From NCBI GenBank assembly GCA_902780785.1, contig CACZGS010000006.1, positions 124,001 through 188,000 on the forward strand: 64,000 bases of DNA. The letters run 5' to 3'. Both the position numbers and the translations under genes were made by a program. Source of the stretch: Oscillospiraceae bacterium (lineage in GTDB: Bacteria; Bacillota; Clostridia; Saccharofermentanales; Saccharofermentanaceae). Numbering within the stretch: position 1 is the first letter of the stretch; each line of letters begins with the position of its first letter. Shown in pieces: positions 18,260 to 27,668 of this stretch. A model generated the notes under the pieces. The model was not told the origin of the DNA and did no database searches. It saw nothing but the letters and a program-made list of their open reading frames with translations.

Positions 18260-21200
18260 ATGAAGCGTATAAATTACAGCCAATTATTCAAAAAAAGCAC
18301 TGCTATCGTTCTGGTTGCTGCAATGACAACCTCTGTAATCATGTCCTATGACAAAGCAGGCCAGCTCTTCGATTCGATAAGAACTGTTTTCGCTGATGAG
18401 GTCGAAGATGCAGAAGCGTCTTCGGCCGAGAGCGAGGCTCCCGTTGTAGAGACCACAGCAGCTCCCGTTGAAACCACGATCGAGAATGTGACACCGGAAG
18501 AGAAAAATGAAACTGATGTCACCGATGTTATAGAAGGAGAAAATGAAACAGGTTTTACGGATATCGAAAACACAGAGCCGGCAGAAACCGAGACAACAGA
18601 ATCCACAGAGACAGATATAAAAGAGACAGAAAGTTCTGAAGAGGTTCCTTCAGAGCCTGAGAATAATGAGACAAAGCCCGCTAAGCCTGATATCAAGCTC
18701 AAAGAGCGCAGGATCAAGGCTGAAGGCGAAGATATATACGTATCAGGCCTTTTACCTGCAGACGTTAAGGTTACTGCAGAGAAGGTAGAGGTCGAAGTCA
18801 GCGGTGCAAAGGTTATCGCAGCTTACGACATCAAGGTTTTCGATAAGAACGGAAACGAATGGCAGCCCGCTGAGCCCCTCAAGATCGAGGTAGCATCGGA
18901 AGAATGTAACAGTGTTACAAAAAATGAAACAGAAGTCATTTATGTTCCTGATGAGATCGCCGAGAGTGGCAAGCCGGTCGACATCAAGAATGAAAATATC
19001 GAGAAGATCGACGCTGAGGTTAAGAACGGCAAGGTTGAATTTGAAGCCGGCCACTTCAGCGTTTATGTCATTATCGAGCATGAGGGTGGAGAGGTTGTTA
19101 CTCCCAGAGTCCAGTTCCACTTCATAGCTCCCGTTGGCGAGGACTATCAGCCTGATGGTGACAACTATACTTCTGCTCCTTATGTATTCAATAACAAGGC
19201 AACGGATCCTGATGCAGGCAATAAGCAGGTCTCCATGATCGTCCGTGACGGTGACAAGCTCGAGTCCATCGAAGCTCCGATGAATACTCAGAATACATAT
19301 TTCTACGGATGGTATGAAGTTGATAAATCTGCTGACAGCGTTACTTATAATTCTTCTAACAATACCTATTCCGGCACGATCACATACAGCTGGCCTGTAA
19401 ATGATCCTATCCGTGTCGAACTGGATAAGAATGTAACTGTCAGTGCAGTTAAATCAGGTTCTACGATCACTTCCATCAACTGGACCGTAGGCAATGCTTC
19501 CGGTACATCTACCGATGTCGATTCCGAAGGCTGTGCTCATGTATATCTCGCGCCTATTTACAGCAATTATTATTTCGTCAATTTCCATCTCGGTGAGAAA
19601 GGTACATCGATTGGAGATACTCTTCTTTCACGTAAGCTCATCGTTCTCGGAAGCAGCAATCAGACTGAAGTTAAAATAAGTGATGTTAAGTCACCGAGCA
19701 ACGATCCTGTACACGTTGTATTTATCGGTTGGGACAGATATAACGGTTCTACTCCTGAATTGATCAGAACGATCGATTCCAATAATGAAGAGATCATCCA
19801 GCCCGGCAAGGACGGCACATATATAACCGCCGGTGCTGCTACCATTGATCTTTATCCTCACTTCGTTCAGGCCCGTTATATCAATTTCGATATCGGTCCC
19901 AGCGGAAACGGCGCATTGTTCGTTAAGCCTCAGCTTATTTTCACCAGCGATGACGCTGAGGGTGATGAGTATGCCGTAACATCACTGCCTACGACAACCA
20001 GAAACGGCTTTATCTTCGGTGGTTGGTATACCGAGGAAGACGGTGCCGGAGTTCAGATTACCGATGCTGACGGAAATGTTTTAACAACGGCTTCAGTCAA
20101 TGAGCCCGGCTTCAAGGTTTCCGGCGGTAAGATCAAGGCTTATGATGCGCTTGACAGTAAGACGCTCTATGCTAACTGGATTCCGAATACAACTGCACAG
20201 TACAAGGTCGTTATCTGGAAGCAGAAGTCTACTGATGCAGCTGGCATTCCAGAGTCTGAGAAGACTTACGATTATGAGATTTATTATTACGATGAGGATT
20301 GGAATACAAGCAATCCTGTAACTGAGAATGTTTTACGCAGTTTCTCAGGCCATTATGTTGATGAGCAGAATCAAATTCAAAACATAAGCGCTAATCTGCT
20401 TGGATTTAATTACACCGGCTTCCAGTATGCCCGTTGTGAGAATCTCGGAAACATTGATCCTCAGGGTGGTACGGTTATCAATGTTTACTATGACCGTATT
20501 ACTTATAATTTGAAGTTTATCTTTGCAAGACGTCAGTTAGCTAATAACGGAACTGAGACAGGGAACTTCAGGGTTCCTACATTAAGCAGCAGATTTACTC
20601 CTCCAAATACGATTATCTGGCAATCTTATTGTACGGCTGGTTCAGGTATAAATTGGGACGATTCCGGAATATCACAGTTGTCATCTCTTTGCACATATGA
20701 TGCAGGCAAGATCAGTTATGCAGATTATAACGGCTACCGCTATTATTTCTACGTTATAACTGCAAATTATGGTTTTGATATCTCAAGTGCTTGGCCGGAA
20801 TATTCAAAGTTCCCTAATAACAACAGATATTTATCCGGCTGGTGGATGATGGCTAATGCCGGTTTATATGGCAGTCCAGGACAAAACGATACTGTAAAGG
20901 GTGTTGTTTCAACTATGGATGAAAAGATCCTTGGTTATACTGATTCACCCGATGGAAACTTCCTTATTGCCAGCTACAGAACATCAAATCCAAATAACTG
21001 GACATATAATATTTACTTTGAAACTCTTGATGGTGTGGACTATTCTCAGGCAACGGTAGTTACAAGAAACGGCAGGACATTCTATCTGGCCGACTCTTTT
21101 ATTGCAAAATCTAGTAACACGGATCTTTCTCAGCAGAACGCTCCGGCATATACAGGCTTTGAAAACATAGAAAGAGTTTCAGGCGGAAATATAGCTGCGA

Positions 21201-24200
21201 ATTTCTATTATTCACGCAATTCTTACGATCTGACTTTTGCTCCTAACTATCCGCCTCAGCTTGCGGGAAGTGCACCGGCAGCACAGGTTTTCGCTAATAT
21301 TCCTTACGAAACGAGCCTTGCATCGTACAGTGGAACTGCAGCTCCTGCAGCACCTAATAACAATTACTATTTCGATGGCTGGTATGAAGATGCAGCATGT
21401 TCAGTTCCGTTCGATTTTGCAAATGCTACTATGCCTGCGGCAGGTAAAGTTATCTATGCTAAATGGTCTTTGGTAACATACCCCGTAAATGTTAATCCTA
21501 ACGGTGGTGTTATCGATTCTATCGACTACAGCTGGTTTACAGCTGAACAGATGGAAACTACCGGTCTTTCCGGTACTAACAACGGATTTGCTACATACTT
21601 TGACAATACAGCGACTCAGACAATCGAGCGTTACGATAACGTTAAGCGTCTTTATGTTGAAGTAAGTGATGCTGAAGCAGCCCAGATGGATCCTAATGAT
21701 GTATACCGCTATGTTTACATTTATAAATCCAATCAGGAAGGCGGAGCAGGTAAGATCTCCGCTCCCGGCCGTGTTGCTGTATATATCAAGGATACTGTTC
21801 AGTCCCTGAATATTTTCTATCAGTATTATGTTCACGAAGTAGAAACCCGTCAGGCCAGGGATCCTGAATTGGTACCTCTGCCTCGTGCCCAGTGGGAAGC
21901 AACCTACGTATCAAGCGAAAAGTACAGAACTCTCAGAAGCGGTGAAGAGTACGTATTCCTCGCGTGGTATGAAGTTGTTGATGGCGTTCGTCAAAACACA
22001 CCTTTCGATTTCTCGCAGCCTGCTACAGGTGAGACCACATTGATCGCCGAATGGCGTTTGGAAGGTGGATATAGCCTGCTCTATACAACAGAGTATTACG
22101 CTGACAATAACGATTACATCACAGCTAACCTTGAAGACTGGACTGATCCTTTGGATGGACATTCCAAGTATTCTGACGGAGCTGCAACTCATGCAATGCA
22201 GGAGCCTACATCCATCAAGGTTAACGGTAAGAATTCCGAGGATGCAGAATATGTTGATTACCAGTTCTTAGGCTGGCAGATAGTCAGAGTCACAACAGTA
22301 AACGGCAGGCCTTATTACACACCTCTTGAGCCCGGTGTTTATTACACAGCAGGTCAGGATCTTACTGTAAAGGCCAGATATTCCGATGAGAATATGGTTA
22401 TCCACATGCAGGCCGTTTACCAGAAGAGAAGTGAGGCTTACAGAAGGCCTGACGTTGTTAACCTGACGTTGAATGCCGGTAAAGACGCTATGGGAACTGC
22501 ATTTGGTACTTTGAATAGTACAGCAGGTGTATTACCTGAATGGACATGGCCTGGTCGTTCTTATCTCGATACAGATACTGATTCCATCATATTTGGTGAT
22601 ACTCAGTCGAACACGTCAGTACATTTATACAAGTACGCAACTACACTTACTGCAAGTGAAGCAAGCGGAGCTCCGCTTGATCCGACAGGTGTTAAATTCT
22701 TTAACCATCCTGCAGGTTACAAGTTGCTTGGCTTCGACTTAGATGCATATGATACTGACTTTGTTCCTGATTATGCAGCCGATGCAGTAGTAGCAGTAAC
22801 TCCTGGCGAACAGCACACATTGTATGCTGTTTGGGAACCTATGGTATATCTTGATCTTGTCAACACAACACCTCAGGCACTTAGTATTTCTATTACATCA
22901 ACAAACGGAAATGCTCTTTACATTGTTAATCAGGCGGATGGATCTTTCTCCAGAACACCTGTAAATCCTAACAATCTTGTAATTCAGCCTGGAACTACCC
23001 GTTTGGTAATGCCCTATGGCGCAGGCAAAGACTTTACGATCAATGGAACCAATACTCTTGGTTTTGGTTGGGTAATGAGTGTTTCCAGCACCTATGCAGG
23101 ACGTTCAAGTGATTTGGATCCTGCTGAAGTTAAAGATATCAAGAATACTAAGACCTATTCGATTACAGATCAGCTCTATGAAGATGCTCAGGGCCGCCCG
23201 GTTACGGTCACATTTTCTGCGATGCAGATGCCGAGAACTCTGGTTCTTCATGACAACGATCCAATTGATGCAACATGGGAAAAGTCTTTTGACATAAGTG
23301 AAACGTCATATGTCTTAACAGAGACCCGTGTCCGTGTCGGCCGCGTATTCAAAGGCTGGGCAGATTCAGAGTTCGCAACGACAGCGACATATCCGATATC
23401 TATTAACGGATCTATGAACCAGACTCTTATTCTGAATGATCTCTTCGATGATGGTAATGGAGGTCAGTTGGAAGTAAAGCATCTGTATGCGGTATGGGGT
23501 TCTGAAGATCAGGAAGGCGTTGTAAAAGTATATAAGGAAGTTCCGGCACCTGGTGACCAGAACAAGATGTTTACGTTTAATGTAACAGTTCAAGGTGAGT
23601 ACAGAAGAAATAGCTATAATAGTTACACTGCATTTGAAAGAAGTAATTCTTTTACTCTTCGCAATGGAGAATATCTGACATTGAGTATGGACCGTAATAC
23701 CGGTGGCTCTGGAAATAGAGCAAGATTACGTGTCGCTGTTCAGAAATATAACGCTGATGGTACGAAAAGTGGTTCTGTAGTTAATGTAGGATGGGAAAAC
23801 AACAATACTAATAGTTTTAACGATGTAAGACTTACTCAGGTTACCGTTACTGAAACTGCTGATCCTGATTACATTGCCAGCACAGAAATCGTAGGACTGT
23901 ATAGTCAGAACTTTAAGATCACGCCTGAGGGTATTTCGGATCCTAATAATGTTATTACTTGGACGAACGACAGAACTGGCGGTACGGTTGTATTTGCTAA
24001 CACACGCAAGACTGCAGACGTAACTATCAAGAAGACGTTGCTGCCGGAGACATTGGATCCTGAGAGCTTCGAGTTTAACGTTGCATTGGATAATGGCGAG
24101 AGCTACACACTTGATCCTACGAGCAATTACATCGTAAGCGGTGCGGATGCCGAGAACGGCGGCGAGTGGAAGATCGAAGGTATCCCTACGGGTGCGACAC

Positions 24201-25588
24201 TTACCATTACAGAGAATGTTGACAGTGAGCGCTTCGATACAACGGCTCAGGGAATAAGAACATCTGACAGTTCTCCTGCAACGGATCTTAACACTGACGG
24301 TAATGTGTTCTCGTTCGTAGTAACAGATAATACGATAGTCACTTTTACGAACACGCTCAAGAAGCAGAAGGTCCGTCTTGTAGTCGTAGACGATCTGGAT
24401 GATCCTTTGGATAGTGCGAACTTTACGTTCCCCGGCGTTTTCGAGGGCACGAAGTTCTCAGCAGCAGGAACAGGTCTTGTCTGGGAAGGCGAAGTATATG
24501 CAGGCGAGTATACACTTACAGAAACATCACTGCCTGACCATGACGGCGTACGTCATACAAAGCTTCAGGCTCCTGCGACAGTTGATATCACAGGTTCTGC
24601 TGTTACTGTAACAACCGGCAATCCTGCTGATACTGTCAACGTCGAATACGAGAATGCAACTCAGACTTACATCATTAAGGTAGTCAACCCGAGGATGATG
24701 CGTATTACTGTTAAGAAAGCTGTCTCAAACGATTATGGTGTCAACAACTTCCTCTTCACGGTAACGCTTACAGACGGCAGCGATAATCCGATCCAGTTGT
24801 CCAATGTCTATGGCAGCCAGGGAACTAATGCGAACGGCAAGATGGAGTTCACGTTGGTCAATAACCAGACAGCACTGCTTTATGTTCCCAAGAACGCGAA
24901 AGTTCAGATCGAGGAGAGCGAAGACAGCAGATACAGCACGTCCTATCAGATCGGACCCGATGCAGGCAGTCTCGGAGAAGTAAATAACGGAACTAGTGCA
25001 GATATCGATGCAGATTCTGATAAGTATGTTCTCTTTACTAATATCAGACAGAAGCATCAGGTAACTGTAGCAAAGACCGTTATCGGTGGTGCCGGTACAT
25101 TTACGTTCATATTGCAGCTTAAGGAAAACAACACTGCAATATCTAACTACACGCTGAGCGATAACGGTACGGCAGATACGTCCGATGATATCGTTACCGA
25201 TGCTGATGGTGTTGCAACATTCACATTAGATCCTGCTGCAAACGGAACTGCCGGCAAAGTATTTACCGTTCACAGGGGAATGAGTGTGAGCGTTACTGAG
25301 GCAGAGGATACACCCGGTAAATACACGACCACATATGTAGTTGCCGGCGATAATTTCCATATGGCCGGCACAGGCAATTCAACAGGTTTTGTAGAAGTAA
25401 ATAAAGATATAACAGTTACGTTTACAAACAAGGAAGCTGCGATCGTAGCACCTACGGCTGTTAAGGATGACAGCATGACGGCTTTGATCATAATGATCTC
25501 TTCGGCTGTATGCTTCGCCGGTGCAGTAGTACAGATCGAGCGCAAGAAGCGGGAAAGGGGGCAGGAACTTAGTAAAAACGATGAATAA
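18260..25588 (+). CDS. Giant sortase-anchored surface adhesin / pilus tip protein
   Basis: A secreted protein of about 2,442 residues. It starts with a signal peptide (K-R-I-N-Y-S-Q-L-F-K-K then a hydrophobic stretch), then a Glu/Thr-rich segment (about 35-150). The middle repeats the InlB B-repeat pattern (F-x-G-W-Y or similar, followed by L-Y-A-x-W) near residues 347, 586, 1037, 1233 and 1697. From about 1,700 onward come Spy0128/SpaA-like beta domains, with K-K-T-L or V-x-K-T-V starts and F-T-N endings that could form isopeptide bonds. It ends with A-P-T-A-V, a membrane helix and K-K-R-E-R, a non-LPxTG sorting signal. ATG 18260 has GAAGAGG 9 bases upstream. It heads the pilus cluster and is controlled by heptamer repeats shared with the pilin. 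Confidence 0.88.
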   Translation: MKRINYSQLFKKSTAIVLVAAMTTSVIMSYDKAGQLFDSIRTVFADEVEDAEASSAESEAPVVETTAAPVETTIENVTPEEKNETDVTDVIEGENETGFTDIENTEPAETETTESTETDIKETESSEEVPSEPENNETKPAKPDIKLKERRIKAEGEDIYVSGLLPADVKVTAEKVEVEVSGAKVIAAYDIKVFDKNGNEWQPAEPLKIEVASEECNSVTKNETEVIYVPDEIAESGKPVDIKNENIEKIDAEVKNGKVEFEAGHFSVYVIIEHEGGEVVTPRVQFHFIAPVGEDYQPDGDNYTSAPYVFNNKATDPDAGNKQVSMIVRDGDKLESIEAPMNTQNTYFYGWYEVDKSADSVTYNSSNNTYSGTITYSWPVNDPIRVELDKNVTVSAVKSGSTITSINWTVGNASGTSTDVDSEGCAHVYLAPIYSNYYFVNFHLGEKGTSIGDTLLSRKLIVLGSSNQTEVKISDVKSPSNDPVHVVFIGWDRYNGSTPELIRTIDSNNEEIIQPGKDGTYITAGAATIDLYPHFVQARYINFDIGPSGNGALFVKPQLIFTSDDAEGDEYAVTSLPTTTRNGFIFGGWYTEEDGAGVQITDADGNVLTTASVNEPGFKVSGGKIKAYDALDSKTLYANWIPNTTAQYKVVIWKQKSTDAAGIPESEKTYDYEIYYYDEDWNTSNPVTENVLRSFSGHYVDEQNQIQNISANLLGFNYTGFQYARCENLGNIDPQGGTVINVYYDRITYNLKFIFARRQLANNGTETGNFRVPTLSSRFTPPNTIIWQSYCTAGSGINWDDSGISQLSSLCTYDAGKISYADYNGYRYYFYVITANYGFDISSAWPEYSKFPNNNRYLSGWWMMANAGLYGSPGQNDTVKGVVSTMDEKILGYTDSPDGNFLIASYRTSNPNNWTYNIYFETLDGVDYSQATVVTRNGRTFYLADSFIAKSSNTDLSQQNAPAYTGFENIERVSGGNIAANFYYSRNSYDLTFAPNYPPQLAGSAPAAQVFANIPYETSLASYSGTAAPAAPNNNYYFDGWYEDAACSVPFDFANATMPAAGKVIYAKWSLVTYPVNVNPNGGVIDSIDYSWFTAEQMETTGLSGTNNGFATYFDNTATQTIERYDNVKRLYVEVSDAEAAQMDPNDVYRYVYIYKSNQEGGAGKISAPGRVAVYIKDTVQSLNIFYQYYVHEVETRQARDPELVPLPRAQWEATYVSSEKYRTLRSGEEYVFLAWYEVVDGVRQNTPFDFSQPATGETTLIAEWRLEGGYSLLYTTEYYADNNDYITANLEDWTDPLDGHSKYSDGAATHAMQEPTSIKVNGKNSEDAEYVDYQFLGWQIVRVTTVNGRPYYTPLEPGVYYTAGQDLTVKARYSDENMVIHMQAVYQKRSEAYRRPDVVNLTLNAGKDAMGTAFGTLNSTAGVLPEWTWPGRSYLDTDTDSIIFGDTQSNTSVHLYKYATTLTASEASGAPLDPTGVKFFNHPAGYKLLGFDLDAYDTDFVPDYAADAVVAVTPGEQHTLYAVWEPMVYLDLVNTTPQALSISITSTNGNALYIVNQADGSFSRTPVNPNNLVIQPGTTRLVMPYGAGKDFTINGTNTLGFGWVMSVSSTYAGRSSDLDPAEVKDIKNTKTYSITDQLYEDAQGRPVTVTFSAMQMPRTLVLHDNDPIDATWEKSFDISETSYVLTETRVRVGRVFKGWADSEFATTATYPISINGSMNQTLILNDLFDDGNGGQLEVKHLYAVWGSEDQEGVVKVYKEVPAPGDQNKMFTFNVTVQGEYRRNSYNSYTAFERSNSFTLRNGEYLTLSMDRNTGGSGNRARLRVAVQKYNADGTKSGSVVNVGWENNNTNSFNDVRLTQVTVTETADPDYIASTEIVGLYSQNFKITPEGISDPNNVITWTNDRTGGTVVFANTRKTADVTIKKTLLPETLDPESFEFNVALDNGESYTLDPTSNYIVSGADAENGGEWKIEGIPTGATLTITENVDSERFDTTAQGIRTSDSSPATDLNTDGNVFSFVVTDNTIVTFTNTLKKQKVRLVVVDDLDDPLDSANFTFPGVFEGTKFSAAGTGLVWEGEVYAGEYTLTETSLPDHDGVRHTKLQAPATVDITGSAVTVTTGNPADTVNVEYENATQTYIIKVVNPRMMRITVKKAVSNDYGVNNFLFTVTLTDGSDNPIQLSNVYGSQGTNANGKMEFTLVNNQTALLYVPKNAKVQIEESEDSRYSTSYQIGPDAGSLGEVNNGTSADIDADSDKYVLFTNIRQKHQVTVAKTVIGGAGTFTFILQLKENNTAISNYTLSDNGTADTSDDIVTDADGVATFTLDPAANGTAGKVFTVHRGMSVSVTEAEDTPGKYTTTYVVAGDNFHMAGTGNSTGFVEVNKDITVTFTNKEAAIVAPTAVKDDSMTALIIMISSAVCFAGAVVQIERKKRERGQELSKNDE

Positions 25589-25629
25589 AATGTGACACTT
25601 TTCGAGCAAATACCATATAGGGCTTGAAG

Positions 25630-25663
25630 TGTCCCATTTCTGTCCCTAACCAAATGGTATAAG
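25630..25663 (+). promoter_or_regulatory. SARP-type promoter of the major pilin
   Basis: TGTCCCA (25630-25636), TTTC, TGTCCCT (25641-25647), then 10 bases, then TATAAG (25658-25663). Heptamer, period and distance to the -10 are the same as in front of the adhesin, so one regulator should act on both. Confidence 0.65.
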
Positions 25664-25724
25664 AAAGTTATTAAATCAAACAACCAACAAACTCAAAACT
25701 GATATTTATGAGGAGGATACTATT

Positions 25725-26945
25725 ATGAAACGCATATTACGAAAAGTGGCAAGCCTTTGCGTTGCCGCAGCAATGGTAGCCGCGTTTGGTGTTACCGCGT
25801 TGGCTACAGATCTACCGACAGCTGGTACAGTAGGTGACAACAATCCTGCTGAGCCTCTTGAAACAACGCTGGTAATTCAGAAAGAACTTAAGGTTTATAA
25901 CCCTTCTGCCGCTGAAGTCTATGGACCTGGTATAACTTATTCATATGCTATTGCCGGATCTACTGCAGGTAGGCAGATTACAGATGCTGATGGTGTAAAG
26001 GCATTAACCAAGGCAGGCCCCGACGGTGCGACCATTACCTCTTCGGTTGCTTGGCCTAATGATGTTAAGATCCCTGCATCTGCTGACGGCGAATCTAATC
26101 TTAAGCCGATCACTATCAGCTTTGGTAGTGTTACTTTCCCCGGTGCAGGTGTCTATCGTTATGCAATTACCGAGACTTGTTCAGGAAAAGCAGCTGCAGG
26201 AGTAATCGGTGACGATACTACAGCTGTCCGCTATCTTGATGTTTATGTAAGAGATCCTAAGACCGGTGAGACCGGTTATCAGATCTATGGCTACGTTTTA
26301 TTCGTGAATGATGATGATATCGACGGATCTTCTGCTGCAACCAACAATCTTGCGGATGTAAAGAAGACACAGGGTTTTGTCGAGATATCATCCGGATCCG
26401 GAACACCTACAGTCAGTGCCGATTCTTACTATACATATAACGTTGAAGTCAGTAAGACTCTTGTTAACGACGCGGCTAATGACAGCAATCCGTTCCCGTT
26501 CAAATTGACCTTTACAAAGCCGACGGGTGTTACCGGTGATTTTAACCTTATTGCTGACACAGATCCTCTGGCTATGGATACAACCGTTAATACAACGATC
26601 ATTCCCGGAAATTCTGTTACTTATGTAGGTATTCCTTGCGGAACAACAGTAGGTATTTCTGAGCAGAACAACGTAACAGCTAAGATCTATTATGTAACAA
26701 CGACCGGAGCAGAAACCAATCTTGATAACTTCCTGCTTAATCCTGATGCTTTTACCGATGCTGTTACAGTATCTACAACAGCCGGTGCAAAGGGCGAAGA
26801 TAAGACTGTTGCATTCACAAATACATACGTCCTCATCTCACCTACGGGTGTAGCTCTTGCAATCCTTCCGTTCGTAATCCTCTTGACATTCGGTGTAGGA
26901 TTCCTGGTAGCCGGTACAGCTAAGAGAAAAGAAGACGAAGCTTGA
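25725..26945 (+). CDS. Spy0128/FctA-type major pilin
   Basis: A 406-residue secreted pilin. Signal peptide: M-K-R-I-L-R-K-V then a hydrophobic core ending A-L-A-T about residue 28. The first domain begins L-V-I-Q-K-E-L-K-V and ends Y-A-I-T-E-T-C, then R-Y-L-D-V-Y-V-R, the Spy0128 pattern with Lys and Glu positioned for an internal isopeptide bond. A second domain (S-K-T-L-V-N to F-T-N-T-Y) follows. The C-terminus is I-S-P-T-G-V, a hydrophobic helix and K-R-K-E-D-E, a sorting signal of the clostridial class B sortase type. GAGGAGG precedes the ATG. The hairpin after it may raise its level above the sortase genes. Confidence 0.9.
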   Translation: MKRILRKVASLCVAAAMVAAFGVTALATDLPTAGTVGDNNPAEPLETTLVIQKELKVYNPSAAEVYGPGITYSYAIAGSTAGRQITDADGVKALTKAGPDGATITSSVAWPNDVKIPASADGESNLKPITISFGSVTFPGAGVYRYAITETCSGKAAAGVIGDDTTAVRYLDVYVRDPKTGETGYQIYGYVLFVNDDDIDGSSAATNNLADVKKTQGFVEISSGSGTPTVSADSYYTYNVEVSKTLVNDAANDSNPFPFKLTFTKPTGVTGDFNLIADTDPLAMDTTVNTTIIPGNSVTYVGIPCGTTVGISEQNNVTAKIYYVTTTGAETNLDNFLLNPDAFTDAVTVSTTAGAKGEDKTVAFTNTYVLISPTGVALAILPFVILLTFGVGFLVAGTAKRKEDEA

Positions 26946-26995
26946 TAAAAGCGGTATCCGAATCGCTGAGATTATCGGTTAAAATGAATTTAAGG

Positions 26996-27030
26996 GGTGC
27001 GGATGCTAATGAAGCATCCGTACCTTCTTT
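26996..27030 (+). terminator. Partial terminator between pilin and SipA-like gene
   Basis: GGTGCGGATGCT and AGCATCCGTACC form an 11-12 bp stem with a 6-base loop, followed by TTCTTT. The weak T tract suggests partial read-through, a common way to make more pilin than assembly machinery. Confidence 0.65.
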
Positions 27031-27062
27031 AAAAAATCCGGGGAGTAATAAGAGGTAGCCAT

Positions 27063-27641
27063 ATGAGTGAAAATACTAATCCTGTAGAGAAGAAAAATGA
27101 GGAGAATTCTGTAGCTTCCGGCACACAGAAGACTATCGGCAAGGCCAAGTCACAGATGAGATCTCTTCATTTCTCGCTCTTGAGCATCTTGATAATCATA
27201 ATTCTCGTATGGCTCATGCTTGGAGTTGTTTTCGGAATCATGAAGGCTCCTTCGAATGATATGTCCCCGAGAGTTGATTACGGAGATCTGCTCCTTTATT
27301 TCAGATTTGACAGAAAATTCGACATTAATGAGGTAGTCGTCATCAATAAGAACGATACGATCTACCTTGGCAGAGTTATTGCTGTCGGAGGCGATACGGT
27401 AGACATCACTGATGATGCAGATCTTATCGTTAACGGCAATACTTTAAATGAACCCAAGATCTACTATTCAACGCCCCGTTATGAGGAATACGAGCAATTC
27501 CCGCTGACTGTTCCCGAAGGTGAGTATTTCATCCTGGTAGACAGGAGAGAGGGCGGAGAAGACAGCCGTTACTACGGTACTGTTAAGGCAAAAGAGATCA
27601 AGGGTTCGGTTGTTACTTTGATAAGGCGTAACAATTTGTAA
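27063..27641 (+). CDS. Signal peptidase I-like pilus protein lacking the catalytic dyad (SipA-like)
   Basis: A 192-residue S26-type signal peptidase homologue with one N-terminal membrane helix (residues about 37-60) and the outer beta domain. In active enzymes the nucleophile is the Ser of S-M-x-P and the general base is the Lys of K-R-V-I. Here these motifs read N-D-M-S-P (Asp66) and L-G-R-V-I (Gly103), so both catalytic residues are gone while the scaffold, including G-G-D-T-V, is kept. Streptococcal pilus SipA proteins likewise lack the dyad and are needed for pilus assembly. It lies between pilin and sortase, which fits an assembly helper rather than a protease. Confidence 0.85.
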   Translation: MSENTNPVEKKNEENSVASGTQKTIGKAKSQMRSLHFSLLSILIIIILVWLMLGVVFGIMKAPSNDMSPRVDYGDLLLYFRFDRKFDINEVVVINKNDTIYLGRVIAVGGDTVDITDDADLIVNGNTLNEPKIYYSTPRYEEYEQFPLTVPEGEYFILVDRREGGEDSRYYGTVKAKEIKGSVVTLIRRNNL

Positions 27642-27668
27642 TCTCCTAAGTTGTTATCGAGGCATAAC

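Noticed and set aside
27063..27641. Active signal peptidase I for the pilus proteins
   Set aside because: Both catalytic residues are replaced at the aligned positions.
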